Below are positions 54,950-63,794 of a DNA stretch of 64,000 bases, piece by piece. Source of the stretch: Rhodococcus sp. B50 (GTDB lineage: Bacteria > Actinomycetota > Actinomycetes > Mycobacteriales > Mycobacteriaceae); NCBI RefSeq assembly GCF_013602415.1, contig NZ_WPAG02000003.1:186001-250000 (forward strand). Direction: 5' to 3'. Position numbers and translations under genes: made by a program. The first letter of the stretch is position 1. Each line of letters opens with the position of its first letter. The notes beneath the pieces were generated by a model, which saw nothing but the letters and a program-made list of their open reading frames with translations, was not told where the DNA came from and did not search any database.

Positions 54950-55492
54950 GGGCGCACGGTAACGGCCCGAAATCAGACAAAAGGGGCACTCGCCTCGGAC
55001 ACCCTATGTTGTTCACGGAGTGTTGGGGACGCCGATGCGTGTCGTTCACCCGGTTCGATCCGGACCGGTTCCGTCGTCGACCGGCGGCGTCACCCTGGGC
55101 CGGAGCGGCGTCGACGCGACCGGGCTCGCGCCATTTCGCACCGCCGGCGTGCCTCGGGCGCTGCGGCCGCCGTCGGACGCTCCGGTACCGGTGCGGAAAA
55201 GAAATTGTCGAACACCACGGACGACTAGTCCACGCACCGACGCACCCACAGCACCTCGCCCAGATCGAGGACCCCACCGGTGCGGGGGGACCGGATCCGC
55301 TCCTACCTCCCGCCGCGGACCCCGACCTGACCTGCTCCGACTGCCGCCGGAGCCGTGCAGTGGCCTAGGGAGGGGACACCGCCCCCCTGTTTCTCGCGGC
55401 CCGGCAGCGTGGGGTGCCCCGTCGCCGAACAGGTACCGCGGCGCGGTTGATGCTCCGATACGCTCGCCGCCCACTCCGCGCCCGCTCAGAAG
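54950..55492. other. no supported gene
   Basis: Open frames exist on both strands but none has a recognisable domain or ribosome site. The region separates the phosphatase gene (minus) and the siderophore-binding protein gene (plus). Confidence 0.4.
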
Positions 55493-55511
55493 GCAGGGTA
55501 GCCTGCCCTCA
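55493..55511. promoter_or_regulatory. iron-box-like site (IdeR/DtxR)
   Basis: GCAGGGTAGCCTGCCCTCA fits the 19-bp DtxR/IdeR consensus TWAGGTWAGSCTWACCTWA at 13 positions, and its centre GGCAGG-GTAG-CCTGCC is a dyad. It abuts the start codon of the siderophore-binding lipoprotein, an appropriate place for iron-dependent repression. Confidence 0.5.
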
Positions 55512-56521
55512 TGTCCACGATTTGGTCCCGTCTGGGCGCTGCGGCCCTGGCAATGGTGTTTCTCGCATCCTGCGGCACCTCGGAGCCTGCCAGCCAGTCC
55601 GCCGGCAACGCCGATGTGGCCACCGGAGGCACACTCTTCGCCACAGCCGACACCGAAACCGCCAAACTCGGTAGCGACGCCGCACCCGGGGTTTTCCCGC
55701 GCACCGTCACCCACGCCCTCGGCGAGACCGTCCTCGAGAGCAAACCCACCCGGGTGGTCGTCCTCGACGGGGGTGAACTCGACGACGTGCTTTCCCTCGG
55801 TATCACCCCGGTCGGTCTGGCCAACCCCGAAAGCGCCGCCGGTCAACCCTCGTATCTGGCCGACAAACTCGACGGGGTCGCCGATGTCGGCACCATCAAC
55901 AATCTCGATCTCGAAGCGATCGCCGCCCTCGATCCGGACCTGATCCTCGGTTCGAAACTGCGGGCCGACCAGCTCTATCCTCAGCTGTCACAGATCGCCC
56001 CGACCGTCTTCTCCATCCGCCCCGGCTTCCCATGGAAAGAGAACTTCCTACTCGTTGCCGACGCGATGGGTGAAGAGAACGAAGCCGTCGATGTCCTCAA
56101 CACCTACCAGCAACGCGCCGACCAGATCCGCGCCTCGATCGACGGGACACCACCGACCATCTCCCTCGTACGGTTCATGTCGGGCAAGATCCGCCTGTAC
56201 GGGAACCTCTCCTTCATCGGCGTGATCCTTCAAGACGTCGGGCTGCCTCGCCCTGCCCTGCAGGATGTCGACGAGCTGGCCGTGGAGGTCAGCCCCGAAA
56301 CCATCACCCAGGCAGAAGGCGACCGCATCTTCTACACCAGCTACGGCCGCCCGGAAGACACCGGCGAGGCGACGGTCGTCGCAGGACCGCTCTGGAATGA
56401 GCTCGAGGCAGTGAAGGACGGTCGCGCAACGCGGGTCAGCGACGAAACCTGGTTCCTCGCACTCGGCCCGACCGGCGCCATGCTCGTGCTCGACGATCTC
56501 GAGAAGATGCTCGGCTCCTGA
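55511..56521 (+). CDS. iron-siderophore ABC importer, binding lipoprotein
   Basis: This 336-residue exported protein has a lipobox FLASC (Cys21) and a FepB/BtuF-type bilobal fold: TVTHALGETVLESKPTRVVVLDGGELDDVLSLGITPVGL, EAIAALDPDLILGSKLR and IAPTVFSI. It should capture a ferric siderophore. The permease and ATPase genes are not beside it; downstream is noncoding sequence and an IS remnant, so it may act with components encoded elsewhere. The ATG at 55511 overlaps the iron-box-like site. Confidence 0.9.
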   Translation: MSTIWSRLGAAALAMVFLASCGTSEPASQSAGNADVATGGTLFATADTETAKLGSDAAPGVFPRTVTHALGETVLESKPTRVVVLDGGELDDVLSLGITPVGLANPESAAGQPSYLADKLDGVADVGTINNLDLEAIAALDPDLILGSKLRADQLYPQLSQIAPTVFSIRPGFPWKENFLLVADAMGEENEAVDVLNTYQQRADQIRASIDGTPPTISLVRFMSGKIRLYGNLSFIGVILQDVGLPRPALQDVDELAVEVSPETITQAEGDRIFYTSYGRPEDTGEATVVAGPLWNELEAVKDGRATRVSDETWFLALGPTGAMLVLDDLEKMLGS

Positions 56522-56885
56522 GCATCTTCCGTCGGCGCACCCGGCACGGGCGCCCTGCCGTGACCGCGAAGTACCACCGCCACGATGGCTCCGGGTCAGA
56601 ACACTCTGGCGGCGATGACCACGGCCGAGACGCCGACAACGCTCCGCACCCGAGGGGCCTCCGAGGCACTCTCGCGACGAGTACGGGAATCGCCGCGGGC
56701 GTCGCGATTGCTGTGCGGACATCGGAACCCGCCTGCCTTGTTCCGGGGGACGCAATTGGCGTCTGAGAATGCAGCGATGATCGCAACGCGAGCGCGACGC
56801 GAATCCCGGAACCTGAGCACCGTGTCCGCTCCCGTCTTGACTCGTCATGTGCCCGTAGTTATACGTGCGTAGAAGAGCTTTCGTG
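56522..56885. other. no supported gene
   Basis: This 364-bp gap holds short frames on both strands without a domain. It ends at the left inverted repeat of the IS5-family remnant. Transport permease genes expected after the binding protein are not there. Confidence 0.4.
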
Positions 56886-57748
56886 CTAAGAGCATGTCTC
56901 TTATGGGTGGGATCTCCTGTGCGGCATAATGCACCGTCGTGGTCGATGCGTTGTCTTCCCGGCTGGTGCCGGATGCGTTGTGGGAGATCATCGAACCGCT
57001 ACTACCCGGCTTCCGGGCGCGGCCGCAGGGCGGCGGCCGCGCAGCGCTCGATGATCACTGCCACCGTCTATGTGCTCACCAGCGGGTGTGCGTGGCGGCA
57101 CCTGCCACCGTCGTTCGGGGTCGGCGTTCCCACCGCGCACCGCCGCTTCACGACCTGGGCCCGAGCCGGAGTATTCGACGAGCTGCACCGGCGCGTCCTC
57201 GATCGGCTCGGCGCCGGCGGGGATCTGGACTGGTCTGCCGCGATCCTCGATGCCGCTCACGTGCGGGCGAAAAGGGGGGATCTTTGACCGGTCCCAGTCC
57301 GGTCGATCGCGGCAAGAACGGCTCGAAGATCCACATTCTCTCCGACGCCGACGGTATCCCACGGGTCACTGCGGTGACCTCGGCGAACACCCACGACAGT
57401 GTCATGCTGCAACCCATGGTCGCCGCTATCCCTGCGGTGCGCTCGCGTCGCGGGCCGCGTCGCCGCCGACCCGGCGGCTGCGGACGGACAAGGGCTACGA
57501 CTATCCCGTCCAGCGCCGGTGGTTGCGCGCACGGAGCATCGTTCCGCGGATCGCTCGCCGTGGCGTCGACAGTAGCGAGCGTCTCGGGCGTTACCGGTGG
57601 AAGATCGAACGCACCCTGGCGTGGCTGAGCGGCTACCGCCGGCTGATCATCCGCTACGAACGTCACGGTGAGCACTTCGCCGCTTTTCTCCAACTCGCTG
57701 CGGCGTTGACCTGCTTCAAGGAGCTCACCAAATGAGACACGCTCTTAG
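56886..57748 (+). mobile_element. IS5-family insertion sequence remnant (IS427-like)
   Basis: Imperfect 21-bp inverted repeats lie at 56886-56906 (CTAAGAGCATGTCTCTTATGG) and 57728-57748, with three mismatches between them. Size (about 860 bp) and the two-frame transposase with an A4G6 run fit the IS427 group of IS5. Other frame breaks in the transposase indicate that it is inactive. Confidence 0.78.
56939..57735 (+). pseudogene. IS5-family transposase in pieces
   Basis: The N-terminus SSRLVPDALWEIIEPLLPGF is in one frame, then TATVYVLTSGCAWRHLPPSFGV and DLDWSAAILDAAHVRAKRGDL in another, ending at a TGA at 57287. The next part, GPSPVDRGKNGSKIHILSDADG with the DDE region, is in the -1 frame, joined at AAAAGGGGGG (57270-57279). 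The last part KGYDYPVQRRWLRARSI and WKIERTLAWLSGYRRLIIRYE is in a third frame. The A4G6 step could be programmed, while the breaks near 57045 and 57470 are damage. Confidence 0.8.
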
Positions 57749-58228
57749 AGAACCCCCTGCACAGAACTCAACCCTCGGGTTCACCGGGTGCGCGGGCGAC
57801 GCTCAGGCTGGCAGCTATGCGAAAGTCGCCGTTGACACTTCGACGGCCACCCAGCAGGTCACCCTATGGGGACAGCCCTCAGCATAGGCTGGCCGACCCT
57901 TGGGACTGCCCCGCTGCCGAGAACCTCATCCTCTCGACAGCGGGTCGTTGCTCGAAAGCACAGAACTGGAAAGGATCCGACGACGGACTGTCTTTAAGGG
58001 CAGACCCTCGAAGATCACAAACGCTGGCCGGTGCGAAACTAGGTCCGAGCGGACCGGCCACAGAGGTCGAACCATGCGTCTCGACTCCGGTCGCGAACGT
58101 GCGCGGAGCGATTCTCCGGCCACTGTCCGTTCACATCTGCGTGCCGCAGCACGAGGCATCAAGGACCTTCGCGCCACGGTGACTATCGACCGATTTGCGG
58201 ACCCCAACAGTTTCCGGACATGTCAAGT
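57749..58228. other. long noncoding or degraded stretch
   Basis: This 480-bp stretch has frames without recognisable domains on either strand. It lies between the IS5 remnant and the 3' end of the PEP-utilizing-type gene. Confidence 0.4.
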
Positions 58229-58253
58229 CGCCGTGGCCGAAACAGCCACGGCG
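58229..58253. terminator. hairpin downstream of the PEP-utilizing-type gene
   Basis: CGCCGTGGC and GCCACGGCG form a perfect 9-bp stem with a 7-base loop, 79 bp beyond the minus-strand stop at 58332. No T-run is present. Confidence 0.5.
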
Positions 58254-58331
58254 AAGCAATGAGGATGACGATGATCGAACGGCGTTTCGAGTGGGTCGAG
58301 GGATCAACCCGTCGACCCACCCGAAGCGTGG

Positions 58332-60074
58332 TCAGTCGAGACCGAGAACTGTCACCACACCGGTAGCGCCGTCGACCTCGATCAGGGCACCGTCGGGGAT
58401 ACGTTTGGTCGCATCGGTCGCCGAAACGACGCACGGGATGCCGATTTCGCGGCTGACGATCGCTGCGTGCGAAAACGGAGCTCCCACATCGACGACCACT
58501 GCCGAGGCGGCGACGAACAGCGGCGTCCAGGACGGATCGGTGATCGGAGCGACGAGAATTTCACCGGGCTCGAGTGCGGACGGATCGTCGGGTGTGGTCA
58601 GCACGCGGGCGTGACCACGAACGGTTCCGGTGCACCCGGAGACGCCGGTGATGGTCTCCCCCACCGTCACTGTGGTGTTCGTTGCTGCTGAACGTCGCTC
58701 CCAGGTGTCGAGTGCCGGCACATCACCGGCCACGACGAAGGGAGGTTTGAAGTCGAACAGTTCCAGGTAGCTGCGTTCGCGTTCGCGCACGATGTCGGTG
58801 TATTTGGCGGGATCGGCCAGATAGTCGTCGAGTTCGTCGGCGAAGAGCATGAAGATCTGTTCGATGCTGTCGAGCGCTCTCGATTCGACGCCACGTCGAC
58901 CCAACTCGCGTGCGGGCAGTCGGATCTCGTGGATCACCATGGCCGCTGTGGTGCGTGCGCGCTCACGTCCGCGCTGCCAGAGGGCAGCAGCGTTGAGGGT
59001 CGCCTCGAACTGCGCCGAGGCCTCGGGGTCGGCGGAGAGGTTCTCGCGGATCGCAGCTGCCGCGCTTTCTCGTTCCTGGGCTCGGATCGCGTTCTTGCCG
59101 TCGGGGGCTTCGGCATCGTCGACCTGACGCATCCGGTCTATGGTGCCCAGCGCCAGTTCCGGTTTGACGCCCCAGGTCTGGGCCCGGATCTCCCACTCGG
59201 CCGGGCCACGGAAGTCCCAATCGGCGAGGAAATCGTCGAGGTCGGCCAGGAAGGAAGCTGCGACCGGATCGTCACTGTCCGCCAACCGGTTGTAGAGCCC
59301 GTTGATGCCCTGGTCGAACAGTGCAGCGACTTCGGGTGCCTGGGCGGCACGGCTGAGGGTCCACATGCGCTTGGAGGGGACTGTCGAATCGACGTCGCCG
59401 ATACCACTGACCAGGATGAGTGCGAGTTCGGGCTTGCCGACCTCCGCGGCGACCTGGGCGATGGCCCCGAGGCCTACACCCGATTTGAGGCTGGCTTCGA
59501 TGTGGTGCTTGAACAGTCGGCGCAGGAGGGGGTCGAAGGAGCAGATGCGCTCGCGTAGCTCCTGATCGGTCAGGGTTGTCATGTTTGGGCGTTCGGCGCG
59601 GAGCTTGAGGACCTCGTCGCGGTCTGCGTCGTATGCGGGCAGGCCGGTTGCCCCGATCACCTCTTCGAGCAGCCATGCGCCGGCTGTTTCTTCGAACGCG
59701 GAATCCTGGTCGAAATCGCGTTTTTCGCTGTCGTAGCTGGGGATTCCGGGCATGTCGCCGAAGTACTGCAGGTCGACCGCTTCGGGAGACATGCCGGGTA
59801 CGCGGACACCGAACAGGCGCATGAGCGACATGTTGATGTAGAGGTAGCTGCCGAAGGCCGGGAGGATGTTCTTGTCGACGGTGGTGTCGTAGAGATCGTG
59901 ATTCCACACCCGGCACGCGACGAAGGCATCCCGCCATCCGGGCTCGAGGCTGTGCTGGAAGCCTGCCGAAGCGTTGAGCGGGCTGATGGGGTCGGGAAAG
60001 ATCTCGCCCACGTTCGCTCGCGAGTACAGCGGGAACACCTTCGAGACGGTGTCGTTGATGGGCCACTCAGCCAT
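58332..60074 (-). CDS. PEP-utilizing enzyme family protein without an ATP-grasp domain
   Basis: The C-terminal 75 residues of this 580-residue protein form a phosphohistidine swivelling domain: ILVAPITDPSWTPLFVAASAVVVD, then GAPFSHAAIVSREIGIPCVV with the phosphorylatable His at about 536. The first 500 residues are helical and resemble the linker part of rifampin-phosphotransferase-like proteins, without the Walker-like ATP-grasp domain that would load the His. A partner kinase or a non-catalytic role is possible. The ATG at 60074 follows AAGGAA; a 23-codon upstream extension has no ribosome site. Confidence 0.8.
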   Translation of the reverse strand: MAEWPINDTVSKVFPLYSRANVGEIFPDPISPLNASAGFQHSLEPGWRDAFVACRVWNHDLYDTTVDKNILPAFGSYLYINMSLMRLFGVRVPGMSPEAVDLQYFGDMPGIPSYDSEKRDFDQDSAFEETAGAWLLEEVIGATGLPAYDADRDEVLKLRAERPNMTTLTDQELRERICSFDPLLRRLFKHHIEASLKSGVGLGAIAQVAAEVGKPELALILVSGIGDVDSTVPSKRMWTLSRAAQAPEVAALFDQGINGLYNRLADSDDPVAASFLADLDDFLADWDFRGPAEWEIRAQTWGVKPELALGTIDRMRQVDDAEAPDGKNAIRAQERESAAAAIRENLSADPEASAQFEATLNAAALWQRGRERARTTAAMVIHEIRLPARELGRRGVESRALDSIEQIFMLFADELDDYLADPAKYTDIVRERERSYLELFDFKPPFVVAGDVPALDTWERRSAATNTTVTVGETITGVSGCTGTVRGHARVLTTPDDPSALEPGEILVAPITDPSWTPLFVAASAVVVDVGAPFSHAAIVSREIGIPCVVSATDATKRIPDGALIEVDGATGVVTVLGLD

Positions 60075-60449
60075 GCGATTCCTTCTTCCAGGACAGGAGT
60101 GTTGGGAGGGTTCGACCAGCGCCGGCACGTACGCCGACCTCAACTTTTAGCGACTCAGTATTCACATTCTTATGTGAGTCGAATCACGATGTCAAGACGT
60201 TCGATGTTGCGAGTACGCACACCGATACCGCGCTGCGTAATGCAGGCGCCTGCAACCGGAAGCAGCATGACCCGCACTCACCCCGATTCTTGCCTTCACG
60301 ACCTCCAGTGCTTGCGGGCCATCCCGCACCATTCCCGAAACCGGACGGACGAGCAGGTATGGACAAAAGTGTGAACGGTCAGTCACAATCTTGGCAGTGC
60401 CGATTGCTGACGTCCGAGCGCGGAGGTCGGCGGGAAGGAGAGCGCTCGG
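60075..60449. promoter_or_regulatory. divergent region with CRP-like dyads
   Basis: This 375-bp gap separates the PEP-utilizing-type gene (minus) from surE (plus). At 60173-60188 TGTGAGTCGAATCACG differs by one base from the CRP consensus TGTGA-N6-TCACA. Just before it, TCACAT-TCTT-ATGTGA (60162-60177) is a perfect dyad. At 60370-60387 TGTGA-N8-TCACA occurs 63 bp upstream of surE. No gene is present. Confidence 0.45.
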
Positions 60450-61235
60450 ATGCGCATTTTGGTGACCAACGATGACGGGATCGACGCGCCGGGGTTGCAT
60501 GCGCTGGCTCAGGCCCTCGCCGCAGACGGACACGAACTGATGATCGCGGCACCGGACGTCGAGTACAGCGGAAGCGGCTCATCGCTCGGAACACTCGAAC
60601 ACGGTGCTGAGATCGCATACACCCAGCGCAACTTCGATGCACTTCCGAACGTCCCGGCGATCAGCCTCGAGGCACCTCCGGCCTTCGCCGTGTTCTGTGC
60701 CTGCGCCGGCATCTTCGGACCACCACCGGAACTGGTCGTCAGCGGAATCAACCCCGGTCACAACACGGGCAAGATGATCATGTATTCGAGCACGGTGGCC
60801 TCAGCGCTGAGCGCAGCGGGGTTCAACGTGCGCGGCCTTGCGGTCAGCTGCGGATTTCCCCCCGACCACCGCTTCGACACCGCCGCCACGATCGCGGTAG
60901 AAGCTGTGCAATGGATGATCGATCGCAGCGCGCCGCAGACCGTGCTCAACATCAACGTGCCGGATGTCGACCTCAGCGAGGTGAAGGGCGTGCGTATGGC
61001 CCCCCTGGCATCACGAGGTCTTCTCGGATTGTCCTTCGACAAGGGCCCGGATGTGATCCGGCTGCTGCGCTACGCCAATACCGAGCGCCTGGGGACCGAT
61101 ACCGATTCTGCGCTGGTCCGGGACGGTTACGTCGCGGTCAGTGCACTCGGGACAATCGATGCGCTCGAGCCGATTCCGGATGTCGCCGCCTATCTCGAAG
61201 CCGGTTTGCCCCTCGCATCGGCACTCGAGATCTGA
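60450..61235 (+). CDS. surE: SurE-type 5'/3'-nucleotidase
   Basis: This 261-residue phosphatase has the SurE metal site NDDGIDAPG at residues 7-15, PDVEYSGSGSSLG with the Ser of the active site, and SGINPGHNTG at about 99-108. SurE proteins remove phosphate from nucleoside monophosphates. The length is typical. A GGAAGGAG stretch precedes the ATG. The gene ends before a strong bidirectional terminator. Confidence 0.92.
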   Translation: MRILVTNDDGIDAPGLHALAQALAADGHELMIAAPDVEYSGSGSSLGTLEHGAEIAYTQRNFDALPNVPAISLEAPPAFAVFCACAGIFGPPPELVVSGINPGHNTGKMIMYSSTVASALSAAGFNVRGLAVSCGFPPDHRFDTAATIAVEAVQWMIDRSAPQTVLNINVPDVDLSEVKGVRMAPLASRGLLGLSFDKGPDVIRLLRYANTERLGTDTDSALVRDGYVAVSALGTIDALEPIPDVAAYLEAGLPLASALEI

Positions 61236-61387
61236 TCGGTGTGCTCGGCCGCGCAGGCGAAGGGTCTGCCGGACGGCCGCTCCGGCGCGGCGCCCGCAGC
61301 CAGCACCGTCCATCGCCCCTGCCGATCGCATACGACAGGCGTATGCGGTCGGCAGGCGGCGTCTTTGAGGTATCCCTCTTCCGGTGA

Positions 61388-61439
61388 ACGAGAAGGTGCG
61401 GGGTCAGTCCCTTGCCGGACCGACCCCGCACCTTCTCGT
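61388..61439. terminator. strong bidirectional hairpin
   Basis: ACGAGAAGGTGCGGGGTC (61388-61405) and its perfect complement at 61422-61439 form an 18-bp stem with a 16-base loop. It lies between convergent genes (surE, and the winged-helix regulator that ends at 61446) and can stop transcription from both sides. Confidence 0.88.
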
Positions 61440-61445
61440 AGCAGC

Positions 61446-62078
61446 TCAGCCTTCGTCCGCCGCCCCACGGACGCGGCCCGAACTCAGGATGAGATCTTCG
61501 TGCAGTTCCATCCAGATGTCGTGGTAGCTGTCATAGAGCGGGCGGGCGAACGCGGCGTTGTCCCCGCCACGGACCCGCTCGAGCGCAGCGGACAATCGCG
61601 GTAGGTATCGACCGAACCGAGGCAGAGATTCCGCCAGTTGCTGCAGCGGCGGACGCAGCGCCGCGTCGGAGGTGGCGAGCTGTTCGATGACCTGCGCGTC
61701 GTATGCCGCGTCGGTGTGATCGTTGGGCTGGTCGTCGCTGCGCATCTGCCAGCGCTGGCACACCTGCTTGAACTCGGAATTGACCGGCAGGAAGACAGCA
61801 TAGAACTCGTCGAGGGCATCCGCCGCCGAACGGGTCTCGTCGTTCTCAGCGAGGAGCCGGCGGTGTTCTTCCTTACCGGCGGGCGTGAGCATCGAACCGG
61901 CCATGCGACCTTCCCTGCGCACGACGAGACCCTGTTCGACCAAGGGAGTCAGCAACTCCGGCAGATCGCCGACGGGCACCCCGGACAGAGCGCTGAGAAC
62001 AGCGTCGTTGGCCAGCCCTTTCACGCGCAGCGAGTGAACGATGTCGAACGTCGACGGCTGATGTTGGGTGTGGACCAT
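61446..62078 (-). CDS. winged-helix transcriptional regulator (MarR/PadR-like)
   Basis: The N-terminal 75 residues of this 210-residue protein form a winged helix: FDIVHSLRVKGLANDAVLSALSGVPVGDLPELLTPLVEQGLVVRR with the wing MAGSMLTPAGKEEHRRLL. The remaining 130 residues are helical and not a known effector domain to me. It lies 56 bp behind the CoA ligase gene and is probably co-transcribed with it, perhaps sensing an acyl-CoA. Exact family is uncertain. Confidence 0.75.
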   Translation of the reverse strand: MVHTQHQPSTFDIVHSLRVKGLANDAVLSALSGVPVGDLPELLTPLVEQGLVVRREGRMAGSMLTPAGKEEHRRLLAENDETRSAADALDEFYAVFLPVNSEFKQVCQRWQMRSDDQPNDHTDAAYDAQVIEQLATSDAALRPPLQQLAESLPRFGRYLPRLSAALERVRGGDNAAFARPLYDSYHDIWMELHEDLILSSGRVRGAADEG

Positions 62079-62134
62079 CTCGAAGCTCCTGGTGATCGAA
62101 GGTGGTGGCCGGTCGGCACGATACGAGTCCGTGA

Positions 62135-63643
62135 TCAGGAACCGACCAGATACAGCGAGCGAAGTGCTTTCTTGTTGAGTTTTCCTGTCGGGAGGCGGGG
62201 AAGATCGTCGACGAAGTCGATCGATTTCGGTGCCTTGTAGGCTGCCAGCACGCTCTTGCAGTGATCGATCAGGGCGGCGACGGTGTCGTCGTCTGCAGGC
62301 ACGTTCTCGTGCAGCTCCACCACGGCCTTGACCTGTTCGCCGAATTCCGGATCCGGAACGCCGAATACCGCGGCGTCGGCGACTGCAGGGTGACGCAAGA
62401 GCGCCGCTTCGACCTCTTCCGGGTAAATGTTGACCCCGCCGGAGATGATCATGAAGCTCTCGCGGCCAACGAGGTAGAGATATCCGTCCTCGTCGAGGTA
62501 TCCCCGATCGCCCATACTCTTCCAGGTGCTGGGCGCGGTAGCGTCCCGGTCGTTGACGTAGGCATTCGACGTCGGCGGTTCGAACCAGACCCGCCCGATT
62601 TCATCGGGTCCGAGCGGATTTCCGTCTTCGTCGGTGATATGAACCTGGGTCCCGCCCAGGGGACGGCCGACAGAGCCGGGGCGCTCGGCAGACTCCCGAG
62701 CGGAGATGTAGGTGTGCCCGTAGCCCTCGGAGGCGCCGTAGTACTCGTGCAAGATGGGTCCCCACCACTGGTTGATCCGGTCTTTGACGTCCACCGGGCA
62801 GGGAGCGCCGGAAGTGACCGCCGTCGTGTGGGTGGGTGAGAGTTCGATCGAGTCCCGCTCGGGTAGGCGCAACATGCGCAGCAGCATGGTTGGGACCCAT
62901 TGCGAGTGGGTGACTCCATGCACCCTGATGGCCTCCAGGGCAGCAGCAGGATCGAACCGCTCCATGCACACGACCGTTCCGCCGGCTGCCATGGTCATCA
63001 GCTGGAAGGTGAAGGGGGCAGCGTGATAGTTCGGCGCGGGTGAGAGCAGTACCGTCGTGCCGCCGATACCCAACTCGGCGGCAAGCCCCGCGTGCCGCAC
63101 CGGTGCCTGCGAGGGATGGACATCGAGGAGCTTCTGCCGAAACGCTTTGGGCCTACCGGTGGTGCCGCCGCTGTAGAGCACGCGGGCACCGAAGCGCTCG
63201 TCGGCGATCGGAGTGCGCGGGTGTTCCGCGAGCGCTGCGGCTACATGTTCGAAGTCGGTGCCGGGGTCTGTACACAACACCACTGTGTCGTGCCCGGCGG
63301 GCAAGGCGGTGGCCACGGTGTCCGCGAGCATCGCGCTGGTGACCAATACGGCCGGTGCCGCCTCCTCGAGGATCGCCGACAGCTCTCCTGCAGTCAGGTG
63401 CCAGTTGACCGGGGTCACGAACAGTCCGGAGCGCATTCCGGCGGCCACGACCACGGGCCATTCGATGCGGTTCTCCATCATGAGTACGACACTGTCCCCG
63501 GTACGCACGCCGCGCGTGCGTAACAGGTGGGCGAGCTGGTTGGATTGTTCGTCGAGCTGGCGGTACGTCAGCGACGCACCCGAGCCGGCCATGACGAAGG
63601 CGAGCGAGTCTGGGTGTTCGGCTGCGATGGTGGGTGGGTACAC
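62135..63643 (-). CDS. AMP-forming acyl-CoA ligase, FadD-like
   Basis: This 502-residue adenylate-forming enzyme has the P-loop VLYSGGTTGRPKAFRQ (Gly replaces Ser in the usual TSGTTG), the YYGASEGYG motif, GDRGYLDEDGYLYLVGRESFMIISGGVNIYPEEVE and the Lys region LPTGKLNKK. It activates a fatty or aromatic acid with CoA. The GTG start at 63643 follows AGAGG. It diverges from a P450 gene and precedes a winged-helix regulator, which suggests a small separate unit. Confidence 0.91.
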   Translation of the reverse strand: MYPPTIAAEHPDSLAFVMAGSGASLTYRQLDEQSNQLAHLLRTRGVRTGDSVVLMMENRIEWPVVVAAGMRSGLFVTPVNWHLTAGELSAILEEAAPAVLVTSAMLADTVATALPAGHDTVVLCTDPGTDFEHVAAALAEHPRTPIADERFGARVLYSGGTTGRPKAFRQKLLDVHPSQAPVRHAGLAAELGIGGTTVLLSPAPNYHAAPFTFQLMTMAAGGTVVCMERFDPAAALEAIRVHGVTHSQWVPTMLLRMLRLPERDSIELSPTHTTAVTSGAPCPVDVKDRINQWWGPILHEYYGASEGYGHTYISARESAERPGSVGRPLGGTQVHITDEDGNPLGPDEIGRVWFEPPTSNAYVNDRDATAPSTWKSMGDRGYLDEDGYLYLVGRESFMIISGGVNIYPEEVEAALLRHPAVADAAVFGVPDPEFGEQVKAVVELHENVPADDDTVAALIDHCKSVLAAYKAPKSIDFVDDLPRLPTGKLNKKALRSLYLVGS

Positions 63644-63794
63644 GGGGCCTCTTTTGCGAACGATTCGTCACATATTGATCTCAGGCTACAAGTGGATTCA
63701 TAGTCTTACAAGGGGTGTTCTCAAACCGCTCGACTTGTGGTTTAGTGAAGTTGTCGTCACAAACCACGTGACCTCGGCCACGGGAGGTATCCAC
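63644..63794. promoter_or_regulatory. divergent promoter region, CoA ligase / P450
   Basis: This 151-bp region contains repeated half-sites of the form GTGGTTT / AAACCAC: GTGGTTT at 63737-63743 and AAACCAC at 63761-63767, plus CAAACC at 63722. It is a likely regulator binding area for both genes; the downstream winged-helix protein is one candidate. Confidence 0.45.
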
